From: Bacillus alveayuensis
Lineage (GTDB): Bacteria > Bacillota > Bacilli > Bacillales > Aeribacillaceae
Assembly: GCA_030812955.1 (NCBI GenBank)
Contig: JAUSTR010000011.1
Span: 1-64,000 of the forward strand
DNA length: 64,000 bases
Direction of reading: 5' to 3'
In this document: positions 34,688 through 48,640 of the stretch, in pieces
How positions within the stretch are numbered: position 1 is the stretch's first letter
Layout: the number at the start of each line of letters is the position of its first letter
The notes under the pieces: model-generated
The model's database searches: none
What the model was told of the DNA's origin: nothing
What the model saw: the letters and a program-made list of their open reading frames with translations, nothing else
Program-made: the position numbers and the translations under genes

Positions 34688-36118
34688 TTACAGCTTTTTA
34701 ATCTCTTCAAGTAATAACTTATTAACCATTTGTGGGTTGGCTTGTCCTTTCGTCTTCTTCATGATTTGTCCGACTAAGAAGCCAATGGCACGATCTTTAC
34801 CGTTTTTGAAGTCTTCAACAGATTGTGGGTTTTCATCTAATGCCTCGATGACCAGCTTGCGAATAGTGCCTTCGTCAGAAATTTGGACAAGCCCTTTTTC
34901 TTTGACGATTTTTTCTGGGTCTCCGCCTTTTTCGATCAGTTCTTTAAATACTTTCTTCGCGATTTTGGATGAGATTGTTCCTTTTTCAATGAGTTTGATC
35001 ATACCAGCAAGGCTTTCAGGTGTTAACGCCACTTCTGATAGCTCTTTTTGTTCAGCATTTAAGTATCCAGATACTTCACCCATTAGCCAGTTAGAGGCAA
35101 GCTTAGCATCGGCGCCAGCTGCAACGGTTGCTTCGAAGAAATCGGACATTTCTTTTGTCAGTGTTAATACTTTTGCATCATATGCTGGTAAACCCAGCTC
35201 TTCAATATAGCGCTTTTGGCGAGCGTCTGGAAGCTCTGGAATCGATGCGCGAACGCGCTCTTTCCACTCATCATCAATGTGAAGAGCGACAAGGTCTGGC
35301 TCTGGGAAGTAGCGGTAGTCTTCAGAACCTTCTTTGACACGCATTAAAATGGTTTTTCCTGTTGCTTCATCAAACCGACGTGTTTCTTGTTGGATAACGC
35401 CGCCAGATAAAAGGACTTGCTCTTGACGCTTTTGCTCATATTCTAGACCTTTGCGAACAAAGTTGAACGAGTTTAAGTTTTTCAACTCTGTTTTTGTCCC
35501 AAATTCTTTTTGACCGATTGGACGAAGGGAAATGTTCGCATCACAGCGAAGTGAGCCTTCCTCCATCTTGCAATCAGACACACCAGTATATTGGATAATA
35601 GATTTTAATTTTTCTAAATAAGCGTATGCTTCTTCAGGGGAGCGAATATCAGGCTCAGACACGATTTCAATAAGAGGGGTCCCTTGACGGTTGAAATCAA
35701 CTAAAGAATAGCCCTCACTAGAGTGTGTTAGTTTCCCTGCATCCTCTTCAAGGTGCAAGCGAGTAATTCCGATTTTCTTTTTCTTCCCATTTACTTCAAT
35801 TTCAATCCAACCGTTTTGGCCAATTGGCTTATCATATTGTGAAATTTGGTATGCCTTCGGATTGTCTGGATAGAAATAGTTTTTCCGGTCAAACTTTGTA
35901 TCTGTTGCGATTTCGCAATTAAGCGCCATTGCCGCTTTCATGGCAAATTCAACGGCTTCTTTGTTTAGAACCGGAAGAACACCTGGATAACCGAGGTCGA
36001 TAACCGTTGTATTTGTGTTAGGCTCTGCTCCAAATGCGTTTGGAGCACTTGAGAAAATTTTAGACTTCGTTTTCAACTCGACATGGACTTCAAGACCAAT
36101 GACCGTTTCAAAGTTCAT
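34688..36118 (-). CDS. gatB: Asp-tRNA(Asn)/Glu-tRNA(Gln) amidotransferase subunit B
   Basis: A 476-residue GatB: N-terminal kinase-like domain starting [19 protein letters not shown] with the GLEVH signature, central [12 protein letters not shown] and [17 protein letters not shown], cysteine-poor zinc region and the helical plus YqeY-like tail ending [11 protein letters not shown]. It phosphorylates misacylated Glu-tRNA(Gln) and accepts ammonia from GatA. Last gene of gatCAB, 13 bases after gatA. Confidence 0.95.
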   Translation of the reverse strand: MNFETVIGLEVHVELKTKSKIFSSAPNAFGAEPNTNTTVIDLGYPGVLPVLNKEAVEFAMKAAMALNCEIATDTKFDRKNYFYPDNPKAYQISQYDKPIGQNGWIEIEVNGKKKKIGITRLHLEEDAGKLTHSSEGYSLVDFNRQGTPLIEIVSEPDIRSPEEAYAYLEKLKSIIQYTGVSDCKMEEGSLRCDANISLRPIGQKEFGTKTELKNLNSFNFVRKGLEYEQKRQEQVLLSGGVIQQETRRFDEATGKTILMRVKEGSEDYRYFPEPDLVALHIDDEWKERVRASIPELPDARQKRYIEELGLPAYDAKVLTLTKEMSDFFEATVAAGADAKLASNWLMGEVSGYLNAEQKELSEVALTPESLAGMIKLIEKGTISSKIAKKVFKELIEKGGDPEKIVKEKGLVQISDEGTIRKLVIEALDENPQSVEDFKNGKDRAIGFLVGQIMKKTKGQANPQMVNKLLLEEIKKL

Positions 36119-36131
36119 TCGTTCTCACCCC

Positions 36132-37589
36132 TTACAGTTCCGGTTTTTGTTTATGGAAGTCTGTTGCTTGTTCGAATGCATGTGCAACACGATATACAGT
36201 GCTTTCATCAAAGTGTTTGCCGATAATTTGTAAACCAAGTGGTAAGCCGTTTGCAAAGCCGCAAGGTACGGAAATAGCAGGAACACCGGCAAGGTTGACG
36301 TTAATGGTTAAAATATCATTTGCATACATTGTGAGTGGATCATCAATTTTTTCGCCGATTTTAAAGGCTGGTGTCGGTGTTGTTGGTCCGATAATGACAT
36401 CATATTTTTCAAATACATCTTCAAAATCTTTCTTAATTAATGTACGAACTTGTTGTGCTTTTTTGTAGTACGCATCGTAATAACCAGAGCTTAGAGCGAA
36501 TGTACCAAGCATAATACGACGTTTTACTTCATCTCCGAAGCCTTCCGCACGTGTTTCTTTATACATATCAATTAAGTTTTCAGCATTGTCAGTTCGATAA
36601 CCATATCGTACACCGTCAAAACGAGCTAAGTTCGCAGATGCTTCTGAAGAAGCAAGTAAGTAATATGTAGCGATCCCGTATTTGGAGTGTGGAAGAGATA
36701 CTTCTTCCCAAGCTGCTCCTAAACCTTCAAGCACTTTTAAAGCATTTAAAACAGATTGACGTGCTTCCTCGCTTACACCTTCACCTAAATATTCTTTCGG
36801 AAGTGCAATTTTTAATCCCTTAACATCTCCTGTTAAAGCAGAAAGATAGTCTGGAACATCTACATTAGCAGAAGTAGAATCCATTTTATCTACACCAGCA
36901 ATCACTTGAAGTAAATAGGCATTGTCTTCAACTGTACGAGTAATTGGTCCAATTTGATCTAAAGAGGAAGCAAATGCAACTAAACCAAAGCGAGATACAC
37001 GACCGTATGTCGGCTTTAAACCAACAACACCACAAAATGCCGCTGGTTGACGAATCGATCCACCTGTATCTGAACCTAATGCAAATGGTACTTCACCTGC
37101 CGCAACAGCTGCTGCTGAACCACCGCTTGAACCACCAGGTACTCTTTCTAAATCCCAAGGGTTTTTCGTCTTTTTAAATCCAGAGTTTTCGTTGGAAGAA
37201 CCCATTGCAAACTCATCCATATTTAATTTACCGATTGTGATAGCTTCAGCATCGTGAAGCTTATTAATAACGGTTGCATCGTAAATCGGATCAAAGTTCT
37301 CTAAAATTTTACTTGCACATGTTGTACGTAAACCTTTCGTTACGATGTTATCTTTAATTCCAATTGGCATACCAAAAAGCAGCCCGTATTCATCTTTGTT
37401 TCCAATTTGTTCATCTAGCTCTTTTGCCTTTTGACGAGCTCTTTCTTCATCTAATGTTAAAAATGCATCAACTTTACCTTCTACTTCTTCAATACGACGA
37501 TATGATTCGTCAACTAATTCGGATACTTGTATTTCTTTTTTATGTAACATTTCCTTTAGTTCTGAAATTTTATGGTCAAATAACGACAT
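36132..37589 (-). CDS. gatA: Asp-tRNA(Asn)/Glu-tRNA(Gln) amidotransferase subunit A
   Basis: A 485-residue amidase-signature enzyme that releases ammonia from glutamine. The Ser-cisSer-Lys triad is visible as Lys in [10 protein letters not shown], and the Ser pair in [17 protein letters not shown] and [11 protein letters not shown]. Its length and position between gatC and gatB are standard. It forms the GatCAB complex and supplies ammonia through a tunnel to GatB. Confidence 0.95.
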   Translation of the reverse strand: MSLFDHKISELKEMLHKKEIQVSELVDESYRRIEEVEGKVDAFLTLDEERARQKAKELDEQIGNKDEYGLLFGMPIGIKDNIVTKGLRTTCASKILENFDPIYDATVINKLHDAEAITIGKLNMDEFAMGSSNENSGFKKTKNPWDLERVPGGSSGGSAAAVAAGEVPFALGSDTGGSIRQPAAFCGVVGLKPTYGRVSRFGLVAFASSLDQIGPITRTVEDNAYLLQVIAGVDKMDSTSANVDVPDYLSALTGDVKGLKIALPKEYLGEGVSEEARQSVLNALKVLEGLGAAWEEVSLPHSKYGIATYYLLASSEASANLARFDGVRYGYRTDNAENLIDMYKETRAEGFGDEVKRRIMLGTFALSSGYYDAYYKKAQQVRTLIKKDFEDVFEKYDVIIGPTTPTPAFKIGEKIDDPLTMYANDILTINVNLAGVPAISVPCGFANGLPLGLQIIGKHFDESTVYRVAHAFEQATDFHKQKPEL

Positions 37590-37606
37590 ATTCGATAAAT
37601 CCCTCC

Positions 37607-37897
37607 TTATTCCAGAATGGATGGTACACGAAATTGTCCATCTTTATGATCTGGGGCATTTTTTAATACTTCTTCTCTTGGAAGACCTTGTTCTGGTTCA
37701 TCTTCTCTCATCACATTTTTCATATCTAATACGTGAGAAGTAGGTTCAACATTTTCAGTGTCTAATTCGTTTAACTGTTCAGCGAAAGTAATAATCGCAT
37801 CAAGCTGACTTGTAAACATTTCAGCTTCTTCTTCGGAAATCGCAAGTCTAGCAAGATGCGCCACGTGTTTTACTTGCTCTTTAGAAATACGTGACAA
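37607..37897 (-). CDS. gatC: Asp-tRNA(Asn)/Glu-tRNA(Gln) amidotransferase subunit C
   Basis: A 96-residue GatC with the family start [18 protein letters not shown] and the tail LRVPSILE-like FRVPSILE. It wraps GatA and stabilises the GatCAB amidotransferase. GGAGGTG lies just before the ATG. First gene of the operon; upstream is a GTCAGACCCC repeat and the convergent-looking small heat-shock gene on the same strand. Confidence 0.95.
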   Translation of the reverse strand: MSRISKEQVKHVAHLARLAISEEEAEMFTSQLDAIITFAEQLNELDTENVEPTSHVLDMKNVMREDEPEQGLPREEVLKNAPDHKDGQFRVPSILE

Positions 37898-38006
37898 TTT
37901 TGTTCACCTCCGTAAATTTCGAACCACTACAATACTCTGATAATATCAGAATTTATCCCGATAAAGCAACAATTCCTCCTGTATCTTTCTACATTTTAAT
38001 CAACCA

Positions 38007-38036
38007 AAAGGGGCCTGCCCCCACAAGTCAGACCCC
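38007..38036. repeat. short copy of the GTCAGACCCC repeat
   Basis: AAAAGGGGCC begins the unit and GTCAGACCCC (38027-38036) ends it, like the left half of the palindromic repeat at 27428. It lies between the Hsp20 gene and gatC and could serve as terminator of the former. Confidence 0.5.
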
Positions 38037-38057
38037 TACAGCCTATTTAACAATCGT

Positions 38058-38495
38058 TTATTCAATTTCAATGGACTTTCCCCGCTTCTTTGGGAAACGT
38101 ACGCGGAGAATCCCATCTTTGTAATTAGCTTTCATTTTCTTTGTCAAAACATATGATGGTATTTCAATTGTTTGTTTAGCACCTCTTATTTTTTTCGTTG
38201 CTTCGTATTCCGATGCAGCAGCATTTTTCTTGACAGTAATGATTAATTCGTCATCTACCAGTTTTACCCGAATATCTTCTTTTGGAATTCCTGGAAGCTC
38301 TGCTGTAACGATAAAATACTGATCTGTTTCATCCATATGAATCTTAAAGGAAGGAATGGTTAGCCTTTCTCGAAAATAATCATCAATTTGATCCAGAAGT
38401 GTTCGTTTTGGTCTTTGCTGAAAGAATTCATTTATGAGCTTCATTGGTCCACCAGGCTCTTTTCGAAAAATTGCATGCCCTTCCTCTTCTCTCAT
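38058..38495 (-). CDS. Hsp20/alpha-crystallin family protein
   Basis: A 145-residue small heat-shock protein: helical N-terminal part (LINEFFQQRPKRTLLDQIDD), an alpha-crystallin domain from about 50 (FKIHMDETDQYFIVTAELPG, DIRVKLVDDELIITVKK) and the conserved C-terminal motif region YKDGILRVRFPKK. ATP-independent holdase of unfolding proteins; spore-coat relatives such as CotP exist. ATG 38495 has GGGGGG upstream; the longer frame to 38528 lacks a site. It is monocistronic. Confidence 0.85.
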   Translation of the reverse strand: MREEEGHAIFRKEPGGPMKLINEFFQQRPKRTLLDQIDDYFRERLTIPSFKIHMDETDQYFIVTAELPGIPKEDIRVKLVDDELIITVKKNAAASEYEATKKIRGAKQTIEIPSYVLTKKMKANYKDGILRVRFPKKRGKSIEIE

Positions 38496-38695
38496 GCTTT
38501 TCCCCCCTTTTTCAACACTTCGATGCAAATTTATATCTGTACATCATATGAATAAACAGAAAATAATGTCTGGGCAGATAGCCTTTCAGCTGTCTAAATA
38601 ATACTTAATTTTCTTGGACCTATACATTTGTCCATACGAATCGATGACGATTCGAATATAAAATAATGTACGGCAAAAAAATGGAGGTGATTTGA

Positions 38696-38863
38696 ATGGG
38701 TTTTAGAGGATTTGGTGGTTATGGATATGGTCCAGGTTATAGATGTGGTAGTTACAGCTGCGGTGGATACGGCTACGGCGGTTACGGCTACGGTTTTGGG
38801 TTTGCGTTAATTGTCGTATTGTTTATCTTATTAATTATCGTTGGGGCTGCATTCGTAAAATAA
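38696..38863 (+). CDS. YjcZ-family small sporulation protein
   Basis: A 55-residue protein: a Gly/Tyr-rich first half with repeats of [10 protein letters not shown] and two Cys, followed by one hydrophobic helix, [20 protein letters not shown], and a final Lys. This is the pattern of the YjcZ family of small sporulation membrane proteins. GGAGGTG lies seven bases before the ATG. A terminator follows at 38924. Sporulation-specific control is expected from the family; I did not find a clear sigma-E or sigma-K promoter. Confidence 0.8.
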   Translation: MGFRGFGGYGYGPGYRCGSYSCGGYGYGGYGYGFGFALIVVLFILLIIVGAAFVK

Positions 38864-38923
38864 TTTTGCTAGTTTAAATCATTACCACTCTCACGTTTAA
38901 GTGTTAAATTATCTGCGGCTTCG

Positions 38924-38951
38924 GCTGTCGACTTTGTCGACAGCTATTTTT
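38924..38951 (+). terminator. terminator of the YjcZ-type gene
   Basis: GCTGTCGAC and GTCGACAGC form a perfect 9-bp stem with a TTT loop, followed by TATTTTT on the plus strand. Confidence 0.85.
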
Positions 38952-39141
38952 ATCATCTTATAGATTCTAAAATAATAAAAACTGAATAGTTTTTATTTCA
39001 TGATAAAAAATTGTAACAATTTTGTATAAACATTAAATGTAATTATTAGGCATTGATATTGATCAAAATATTTGCTAGTATTAAAACGTTCAAGCAGTTT
39101 TAAAATTGGACGCAGTTATTTTGTAACCGCTTCCACTTTTG

Positions 39142-39147
39142 GGGTAT
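39142..39147 (+). promoter_or_regulatory. possible sigma-B -10 element of opuE
   Basis: GGGTAT, the sigma-B -10 consensus, lies 62 bases upstream of the opuE start, with GTAACC thirteen bases before it as a poor -35 match. B. subtilis opuE has a sigma-B promoter, so the site is plausible but weak. Confidence 0.3.
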
Positions 39148-39208
39148 TATCTTAATTTTTTCTATTTTCATAAATTTTTTATTATTGTTCATACGAGGGG
39201 GTAATGTT

Positions 39209-40687
39209 ATGCATATTTATGAATTTATTGCTATTTCGATTTATTTTTTAACGATGTTGGGGATTGGGCTATATGCTTATAAAAAATCTACAGATGACTT
39301 ATCTGGCTACATGCTAGGTGGTCGTAGGCTTGGACCAGCGGTTACAGCATTATCTGCAGGTGCTTCTGATATGAGTGGATGGCTGCTCATGGGGCTGCCA
39401 GGTGCTATGTATGCTTCAGGTATTTCAAGTATATGGATTGCTATCGGTTTGACAATTGGGGCTTATTTTAACTACTTATTAGTTGCACCGCGTCTGCGCG
39501 TATATACGGAAGTTGCCAATAACTCCATCACAATCCCAGACTTTTTTGAAAATCGCTTCCAAGATCATTCGAAAATATTACGGCTCGTTTCAGCAATCGT
39601 TATTTTTATTTTCTTTACACTTTACACTTCTTCTGGGATGGTAGCAGGCGGTACATTATTCGAGTCGGCCTTCAATTTAGATTATAAACTCGGTTTATTA
39701 GTAACAGCTGGTGTTGTGGTTGCTTACACTTTATTTGGCGGATTTTTAGCGGTAAGTTTAACAGACTTTGTGCAAGGAACCATTATGGTTTTAGCATTAA
39801 TTATTGTACCAATTGTCGCTTTCACAGAGGTGGGGGGAGTCGGCCCTGCGTTTTCTGAAATTGAAAGTATTAATCCAGCCTATTTAGATATCTTTAAAGG
39901 CACTTCTGTTCTTGGACTTATTTCATTATTTGCTTGGGGACTTGGTTATTTTGGACAGCCGCATATTATTGTTCGCTTCATGGCTATTAAATCTATAAAA
40001 GAAATAAATTCTGCACGCCGCATAGGAATAGGTTGGATGATTTTAACTGTTTTAGGTGCGATGCTCGTAGGACTTATCGGTATTGCTTATGTATCAAAAA
40101 CAGGAATTACACTTGAAAACCCTGAGACTATCTTTATTAAATTTGCTGAAGTGCTATTCCATCCACTTGTAACAGGATTCTTACTTTCAGGAATTTTAGC
40201 GGCAATTATGAGTACGATTTCGTCACAGCTTCTTGTAACATCCAGTGCGGTTACAGAAGACTTCTACAAAACGTTTTTCAAACGAAATGCATCTGAAAAA
40301 GAGCTTGTCGCCATTGGCCGTATTGCCGTATTACTTGTTGCGCTCATTGCTATATTTTTATCCATCAACCCGAATGACACAATTCTTGGACTAGTCGGAT
40401 ACGCATGGGCAGGATTTGGTGCCGCTTTCGGTCCAGTCATTATCCTTAGCCTCCACTGGAAGCGTATGACAAAATGGGGAGCACTTGCAGGAATGGTTGT
40501 TGGTACTTTAACCGTACTAATTTGGGTAAATATCGGTTTAAGCGACTTCTTATATGAAATGATCCCAGGGTTTATTTTTAGCTTTATCGCCGTTATTGTC
40601 GTCAGCTTCATAACTAGTGAGCCTGAAAAAGAAATTACGGAAACATTCGAACAGATGCAAGAAAAATTAGTAGAAGACTTAAAATAA
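39209..40687 (+). CDS. opuE: sodium/proline symporter, OpuE/PutP family
   Basis: A 492-residue SSS-family transporter with 13 membrane helices: MLGGRRLGPAVTALSAGASDMSGWLLMG at residues about 38-65 (cut into the hallmark ALSAGASDMSGW), FGQPHIIVRFMAIKS and the SSS signature region GFLLSGILAAIMSTISSQLL. ATG 39209 follows GAGGGGG and gives exactly the length of B. subtilis OpuE, which lies at the same place beside gatCAB. It imports proline with sodium for osmoprotection or nutrition. OpuE and PutP cannot be distinguished by sequence alone; synteny favours OpuE. Confidence 0.88.
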   Translation: MHIYEFIAISIYFLTMLGIGLYAYKKSTDDLSGYMLGGRRLGPAVTALSAGASDMSGWLLMGLPGAMYASGISSIWIAIGLTIGAYFNYLLVAPRLRVYTEVANNSITIPDFFENRFQDHSKILRLVSAIVIFIFFTLYTSSGMVAGGTLFESAFNLDYKLGLLVTAGVVVAYTLFGGFLAVSLTDFVQGTIMVLALIIVPIVAFTEVGGVGPAFSEIESINPAYLDIFKGTSVLGLISLFAWGLGYFGQPHIIVRFMAIKSIKEINSARRIGIGWMILTVLGAMLVGLIGIAYVSKTGITLENPETIFIKFAEVLFHPLVTGFLLSGILAAIMSTISSQLLVTSSAVTEDFYKTFFKRNASEKELVAIGRIAVLLVALIAIFLSINPNDTILGLVGYAWAGFGAAFGPVIILSLHWKRMTKWGALAGMVVGTLTVLIWVNIGLSDFLYEMIPGFIFSFIAVIVVSFITSEPEKEITETFEQMQEKLVEDLK

Positions 40688-40698
40688 CAAATTTTAAA

Positions 40699-40723
40699 AG
40701 GTGGTGCATGAAGACCACCTTTT
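40699..40723 (+). terminator. terminator of opuE
   Basis: AAGGTGGT and ACCACCTT form the stem, followed by TTTTTT on the plus strand, starting 12 bases after the opuE stop codon. Confidence 0.85.
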
Positions 40724-40740
40724 TTATTTGTAACCTAAGC

Positions 40741-40750
40741 GTCTGACCCC
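40741..40750. repeat. third GTCTGACCCC/GGGGTCAGAC motif
   Basis: A single 10-base match to the core of the palindromic repeat at 27428, located between opuE and camS. Too short to stand alone; listed because three copies in one window are intergenic. Confidence 0.35.
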
Positions 40751-40832
40751 ACAACATAGCATATTTTATTGATCATGATTCTATAAATTGTGATAGACGT
40801 GAGATAGGCATTGATGGAAACAGCTTCTTTTT

Positions 40833-41960
40833 TCATCGATAGATATGAACAAATGGTTCTTCTTGTCCCGGCTTTTTCACAATTAACGCTTCCTCGCCAT
40901 TTGTTGAAGTAATTTTAACTTCTAACGTAATATAATCTTCAGGATAATATTCCATTACCTTCCCCGTTAAATATTGCGTTAAGGCAATGACTTCCGCTTT
41001 CCCATAAAATTGCATTGGAATTTCAATTTTCATCTGCTTAAGTTCTCCATTTTGATAAAAGCCTGTGCCAATAACACCTGTATAGTTCGGGAAAAATTCT
41101 TCAACATCACCTTTTAAAGCATTAAAACGATTCGCTTCATCCGGCTTTTTATTGCTCCCTTCTGTTGAAGGGAAAAAGTAGTACTCTTCATCTACTGTTG
41201 ACCATCTTCCAATATTGCGACTCTCTTTCTCAACAACCGTTTTAGCAATAAAATGTCCTGGAACAATTGAAGATTTCGGTGCTTGTACATATAAGGAGAC
41301 GACAATTGGCACTTTATTAAGACCTTCCATATCTCTTAAGCGGTTCACAATTTCTTGTGCGTATTCTTTTCCTTTCTCTTCAAGCACATCTAATGATATT
41401 TTTTCCTCAAGCTGCTGGCCATTTTCCGATCTGTAATAATAAACGGAATTTAATGCAAGCCCAATGGAGATCCCGCCTAGCTCAATCGTTTTTTCATCTT
41501 TTTTTATTAAATAGTCATGCTCCAAAATGTGTGCTAAATAAATCGGATTTTCCTCATTCTGCTCTTCCGATGAATTTGACGGGTTCAGTCCCTCATTGTT
41601 ATGTTCATCAGATTTGCGGCTTAACCAAGTTCTTACGGTTTCTTCGTCTAAATATTGCCCTTCTTGAAAGTAGTATTTTTCTGTCGAAAAAGTATCTAAT
41701 GCCATCCTCATTAGCCCTGTTTCAAACTCATCAATATCTAGGCGAGTGTTTAAATTTCTGGTAACGAGTCCACGAGCCTCACTCGTTTTGAACGGTACAA
41801 TCATTTTATAGTAGTCATCTGAAATGCTGTACTTCGGAATGATGGCTGTTTCTTGTTCTGATTCATCTGTTTCCTGAACAATTTTCTCCGGTTCACCAAT
41901 GTTTGAACAAGATACTAGAAAAAGGCAGCTTGCTACTAATGATATGAATGTTTTTTTCAA
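40833..41960 (-). CDS. camS: CamS-family (sex pheromone-type) lipoprotein
   Basis: A 375-residue lipoprotein: signal MKKTFISLVASCLFLVSC with lipobox LVSC, then a CamS domain (ISDDYYKMIVPFKTSEARGL, TWLSRKSDEHNNEGLNP, YYFFPSTEGSNKKPDEANRF, FFPNYTGVIGTGFYQNGEL). The signal peptide of staphylococcal CamS yields a peptide pheromone; in Bacillus the homologue is YerH with unknown role. Its place directly after ligA matches B. subtilis. It lies 15 bases after the ligA stop codon, so it is probably cotranscribed with pcrB-pcrA-ligA. Confidence 0.88.
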   Translation of the reverse strand: MKKTFISLVASCLFLVSCSNIGEPEKIVQETDESEQETAIIPKYSISDDYYKMIVPFKTSEARGLVTRNLNTRLDIDEFETGLMRMALDTFSTEKYYFQEGQYLDEETVRTWLSRKSDEHNNEGLNPSNSSEEQNEENPIYLAHILEHDYLIKKDEKTIELGGISIGLALNSVYYYRSENGQQLEEKISLDVLEEKGKEYAQEIVNRLRDMEGLNKVPIVVSLYVQAPKSSIVPGHFIAKTVVEKESRNIGRWSTVDEEYYFFPSTEGSNKKPDEANRFNALKGDVEEFFPNYTGVIGTGFYQNGELKQMKIEIPMQFYGKAEVIALTQYLTGKVMEYYPEDYITLEVKITSTNGEEALIVKKPGQEEPFVHIYR

Positions 41961-41975
41961 GGCACTCTACCTCTC

Positions 41976-46206
<4,231 letters not shown>

Positions 46207-46263
46207 AACCGTCACCACCTTAAACAAACATATGTTCTATTTTACAAAAAAACATCAACGAAG

Positions 46264-46953
46264 TCATTCACCTTTTACTGCTTTTACGGTTTCTAATGCC
46301 TTCTCAATATTTTCATAAATGACATTTCCTACAACCACTATATCAGCATGCTTGGCCATCTCTTTAGCCTGATTCGCATTTTTAATCCCGCCGCCATATA
46401 TAAGCTTCGTGTTTTGTAGGCATGATTTTGCCGCTTTTACCATTTCAACATCTCCGTATGTCCCACTGTATTCTAAATAAAAGATTGGTAAATGAAACAT
46501 ATTTTCAGCCATTCTTGCGTAAGCTTTCACATCCTCAACATCAAGTGATGTATTTGCTTCTGCTAATTTAGCAGCTTTACAATCCTCATTTAAAATACAG
46601 TAGCCTTCCATGAAAATATCATTCCAGTTCATTAATTCACCGTATTCTTTGACAGCTTCATGGTGAAGCTCTGTAATCCATTTCGTGTTTTGGCTATTTA
46701 ATACGGTCGGTATGAAATATAAGTCAAATCCCGGTACGATTGATTCTTTATTCGAAATTTCTAATACGCACGGAACAAGGAAACGACGGATACGTGATAA
46801 AAGATGTAGCACATTATCCTCTGTAACATGATCACTTCCGCCAACAATCACGGCATCTGTATTTGATTCACAAATCATTTCTAAATGTTCATCATGAATA
46901 TCTTTATCTGGATCGAGCTTAAACACATGTTTCCACTCGTTTATATCATACAT
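46264..46953 (-). CDS. pcrB: heptaprenylglyceryl phosphate synthase PcrB
   Basis: A 229-residue TIM-barrel prenyltransferase: [19 protein letters not shown] at the N-terminus, [33 protein letters not shown] and the phosphate-binding [22 protein letters not shown]. It joins heptaprenyl diphosphate to sn-glycerol-1-phosphate, an archaeal-type lipid step kept in Bacillus. AGGAGG precedes the ATG. It has a probable own promoter since a terminator and the 21-bp array separate it from yerC. Confidence 0.93.
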   Translation of the reverse strand: MYDINEWKHVFKLDPDKDIHDEHLEMICESNTDAVIVGGSDHVTEDNVLHLLSRIRRFLVPCVLEISNKESIVPGFDLYFIPTVLNSQNTKWITELHHEAVKEYGELMNWNDIFMEGYCILNEDCKAAKLAEANTSLDVEDVKAYARMAENMFHLPIFYLEYSGTYGDVEMVKAAKSCLQNTKLIYGGGIKNANQAKEMAKHADIVVVGNVIYENIEKALETVKAVKGE

Positions 46954-47058
46954 AAACTTTCCTCCTAACCGTCATACCCTTTCACATTATATCAAAATTG
47001 CCACCGCCAAAAAATGACCGTCTCTTCCTTGATTCTGTCCAATAGGAGAAATACAGTC

Positions 47059-47205
47059 CAATTTTTGTCGAATACGATCCAACTTCTGTCGAATACGATC
47101 CAACTTCTGTCGAATACGATCCAACTTCTGTCGAATACGATCCTTCTGTCGAATACGATCCAACTTCTGTCGAATACGATCCAACTTCTGTCGAATACGA
47201 TCCAA
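47059..47205. repeat. second array of 21-bp tandem repeats (seven units)
   Basis: The core GAATACGATC occurs at 47070, 47091, 47112, 47133, 47151, 47172 and 47193, spaced 21, 21, 21, 18, 21 and 21 bases, with CAACTTCTGTC between. One unit lacks three bases, keeping the codon phase. It lies between pcrB and the yerC terminator. Sequence differs from the array at 6596 but the period is the same. Confidence 0.9.
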
Positions 47206-47223
47206 CAATCATCACCATATGAA

Positions 47224-47253
47224 AAAAAGCTGTCTAAAAGTTGACAGCTTTTT
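47224..47253 (-). terminator. terminator overlapping the yerC stop codon
   Basis: AAAAAGCTGTC and GACAGCTTTTT are exact complements with an 8-base loop; T residues follow on the minus strand. The right arm includes part of the yerC stop region. Confidence 0.85.
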
Positions 47254-47563
47254 ACGATTTCTCTAATCCATCTTTTGAATAAATGCGATCAAGTGCCATT
47301 GCATAAGCATCGTTCCCATAGTTTAAGCAGCGCTTTACACGGGAAATCGTTGCAGTGCTTGCACCTGTTTCGGTTTCAATTTTATGATACGTATTTCCTT
47401 CACGCAACATTCTCGCAACTTCAAGCCGCTGCGCTAATGATTGAATTTCATTTACTGTGCAAAGGTCATCAAAAAAACGATAGCATTCCTCTAAATCACG
47501 TAAGGAAAGAATGGCCTTAAATAATTGATCCAATTCTTTGCCACGCAACTTATCAATTTGCAT
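47252..47563 (-). CDS. yerC: YerC, TrpR-like DNA-binding protein
   Basis: A 103-residue TrpR/YerC/YecD-family protein: LDQLFKAILSLRDLEECYRF, then DLCTVNEIQSLAQRLEVARML, and a helix-turn-helix reading TYHKIETETGASTATISRVKR. Such proteins bind DNA in response to a small ligand; that of YerC is unknown. GGAG precedes the ATG. It sits between yerB and pcrB as in B. subtilis. Confidence 0.9.
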   Translation of the reverse strand: MQIDKLRGKELDQLFKAILSLRDLEECYRFFDDLCTVNEIQSLAQRLEVARMLREGNTYHKIETETGASTATISRVKRCLNYGNDAYAMALDRIYSKDGLEKS

Positions 47564-47578
47564 ATAGCATTCTCCTTT

Positions 47579-48604
47579 TCAAATTTTGGATATGAACAAT
47601 GCCTGATGTAGATCGGGAACTATGTTGATCCATGTGTGACCTGGAACAAATGGTATGATTTGCCCGTCTTTGTACGGAAGGATACGTCCACTCTCGTTTT
47701 CCCAATTGACTTCCAACATTTTACCATGCTGAAATAAATATCCCTTTCCACCAGAGTGAATATCAACACTTCTCCGACCATAATTATCAATAATTTGATG
47801 CTCCATTTCAACTACGAAGATGTTATCTAATAAAATCGGTTCTTCCGTTTCACGATCGATCGTTAATTCTCCGTCGCTGTACCGTTTATATCTTTCTAAT
47901 TCAGTATCATATACATATTGAACGGTCCAGTTTTCATTATGACCATATTTGACAACAAATTCAGGCATTGTATCGCCGTCAATTTTATCCATATCATCCT
48001 CTGCTAAAAAGGTTAATGGTGCAACATTGTCTGTCATTTGATAGCCTTTTCGTTTTGCCCCTTTTTCTATATTTTGATAGGAGATATAAGAATTGTGCGG
48101 AGCTTTGCGCTCTTTATCACGCCAAAACAAAGTTCCATCATGAAAAAGTCCGTTTAAATAGTCAGCTTCCCCCGACTCAAGCTTTTCTTTTGCACTCGGG
48201 CTCCAGCCATGACTCACATATAAAGCCTTGTATCCTTTACTTAAATCAATATAATAGTCTCTTGCACTGCGAACAGGACCAATAATATCCGGCTGTTCAC
48301 TTTGATAAATGGCTAGAAAACGCGTAATGTTCCCTTCCGCGAGCACTTCATAAACGATGTCTGCTTTATGCAAGCCCGATTGCGGTCTTGCCTTTGGATG
48401 ATTATTAATCATGACAGCAAAGGGGCGCTTTTCAATACCACCTTTTGCTGGTAATCCAGTGAAAGGCGCAAGAACAATATTTTCCTGTTTCTCCTCTTGC
48501 TCTACAACCTTTTCCTTGTCCTCCTCAGTTTGACCTGTATGATTCGAACACCCTATTAAAACGGCAAAAGATAAAAAGGAAATGCTTAACAATAAACGCT
48601 TCAT
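47579..48604 (-). CDS. yerB: YerB, DUF3048 lipoprotein
   Basis: A 341-residue lipoprotein: MKRLLLSISFLSFAVLIGC with lipobox LIGC, an acidic linker and a DUF3048 domain (PFAVMINNHPKARPQSGLHK, VYEVLAEGNITRFLAIYQSE, GPVRSARDYYIDLSKGYKAL, HNSYISYQNIEKGAKRKG). It is anchored outside the membrane and its function is unknown. It lies 15 bases upstream of yerC on the same strand. A GTTGTG site is weak but the ATG gives a normal lipoprotein signal. Confidence 0.9.
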   Translation of the reverse strand: MKRLLLSISFLSFAVLIGCSNHTGQTEEDKEKVVEQEEKQENIVLAPFTGLPAKGGIEKRPFAVMINNHPKARPQSGLHKADIVYEVLAEGNITRFLAIYQSEQPDIIGPVRSARDYYIDLSKGYKALYVSHGWSPSAKEKLESGEADYLNGLFHDGTLFWRDKERKAPHNSYISYQNIEKGAKRKGYQMTDNVAPLTFLAEDDMDKIDGDTMPEFVVKYGHNENWTVQYVYDTELERYKRYSDGELTIDRETEEPILLDNIFVVEMEHQIIDNYGRRSVDIHSGGKGYLFQHGKMLEVNWENESGRILPYKDGQIIPFVPGHTWINIVPDLHQALFISKI

Positions 48605-48640
48605 ATATTCACAACCTTATTGTTTTATCCCTTTTATATT

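Larger units (their letters stand above)
38864..39208. other. terminator and opuE promoter region
   Basis: The 345-base gap holds the terminator at 38924-38951 and the upstream region of opuE, including a possible sigma-B -10 element (GGGTAT at 39142). Nothing else was recognised. Confidence 0.45.

Noticed and set aside
46982..47244. Three open frames with YSTEVGS or RIRQKLD repeats
   Set aside because: All three frames stay open because of the 21-bp repeat; none has a ribosome site or a non-repeat body.
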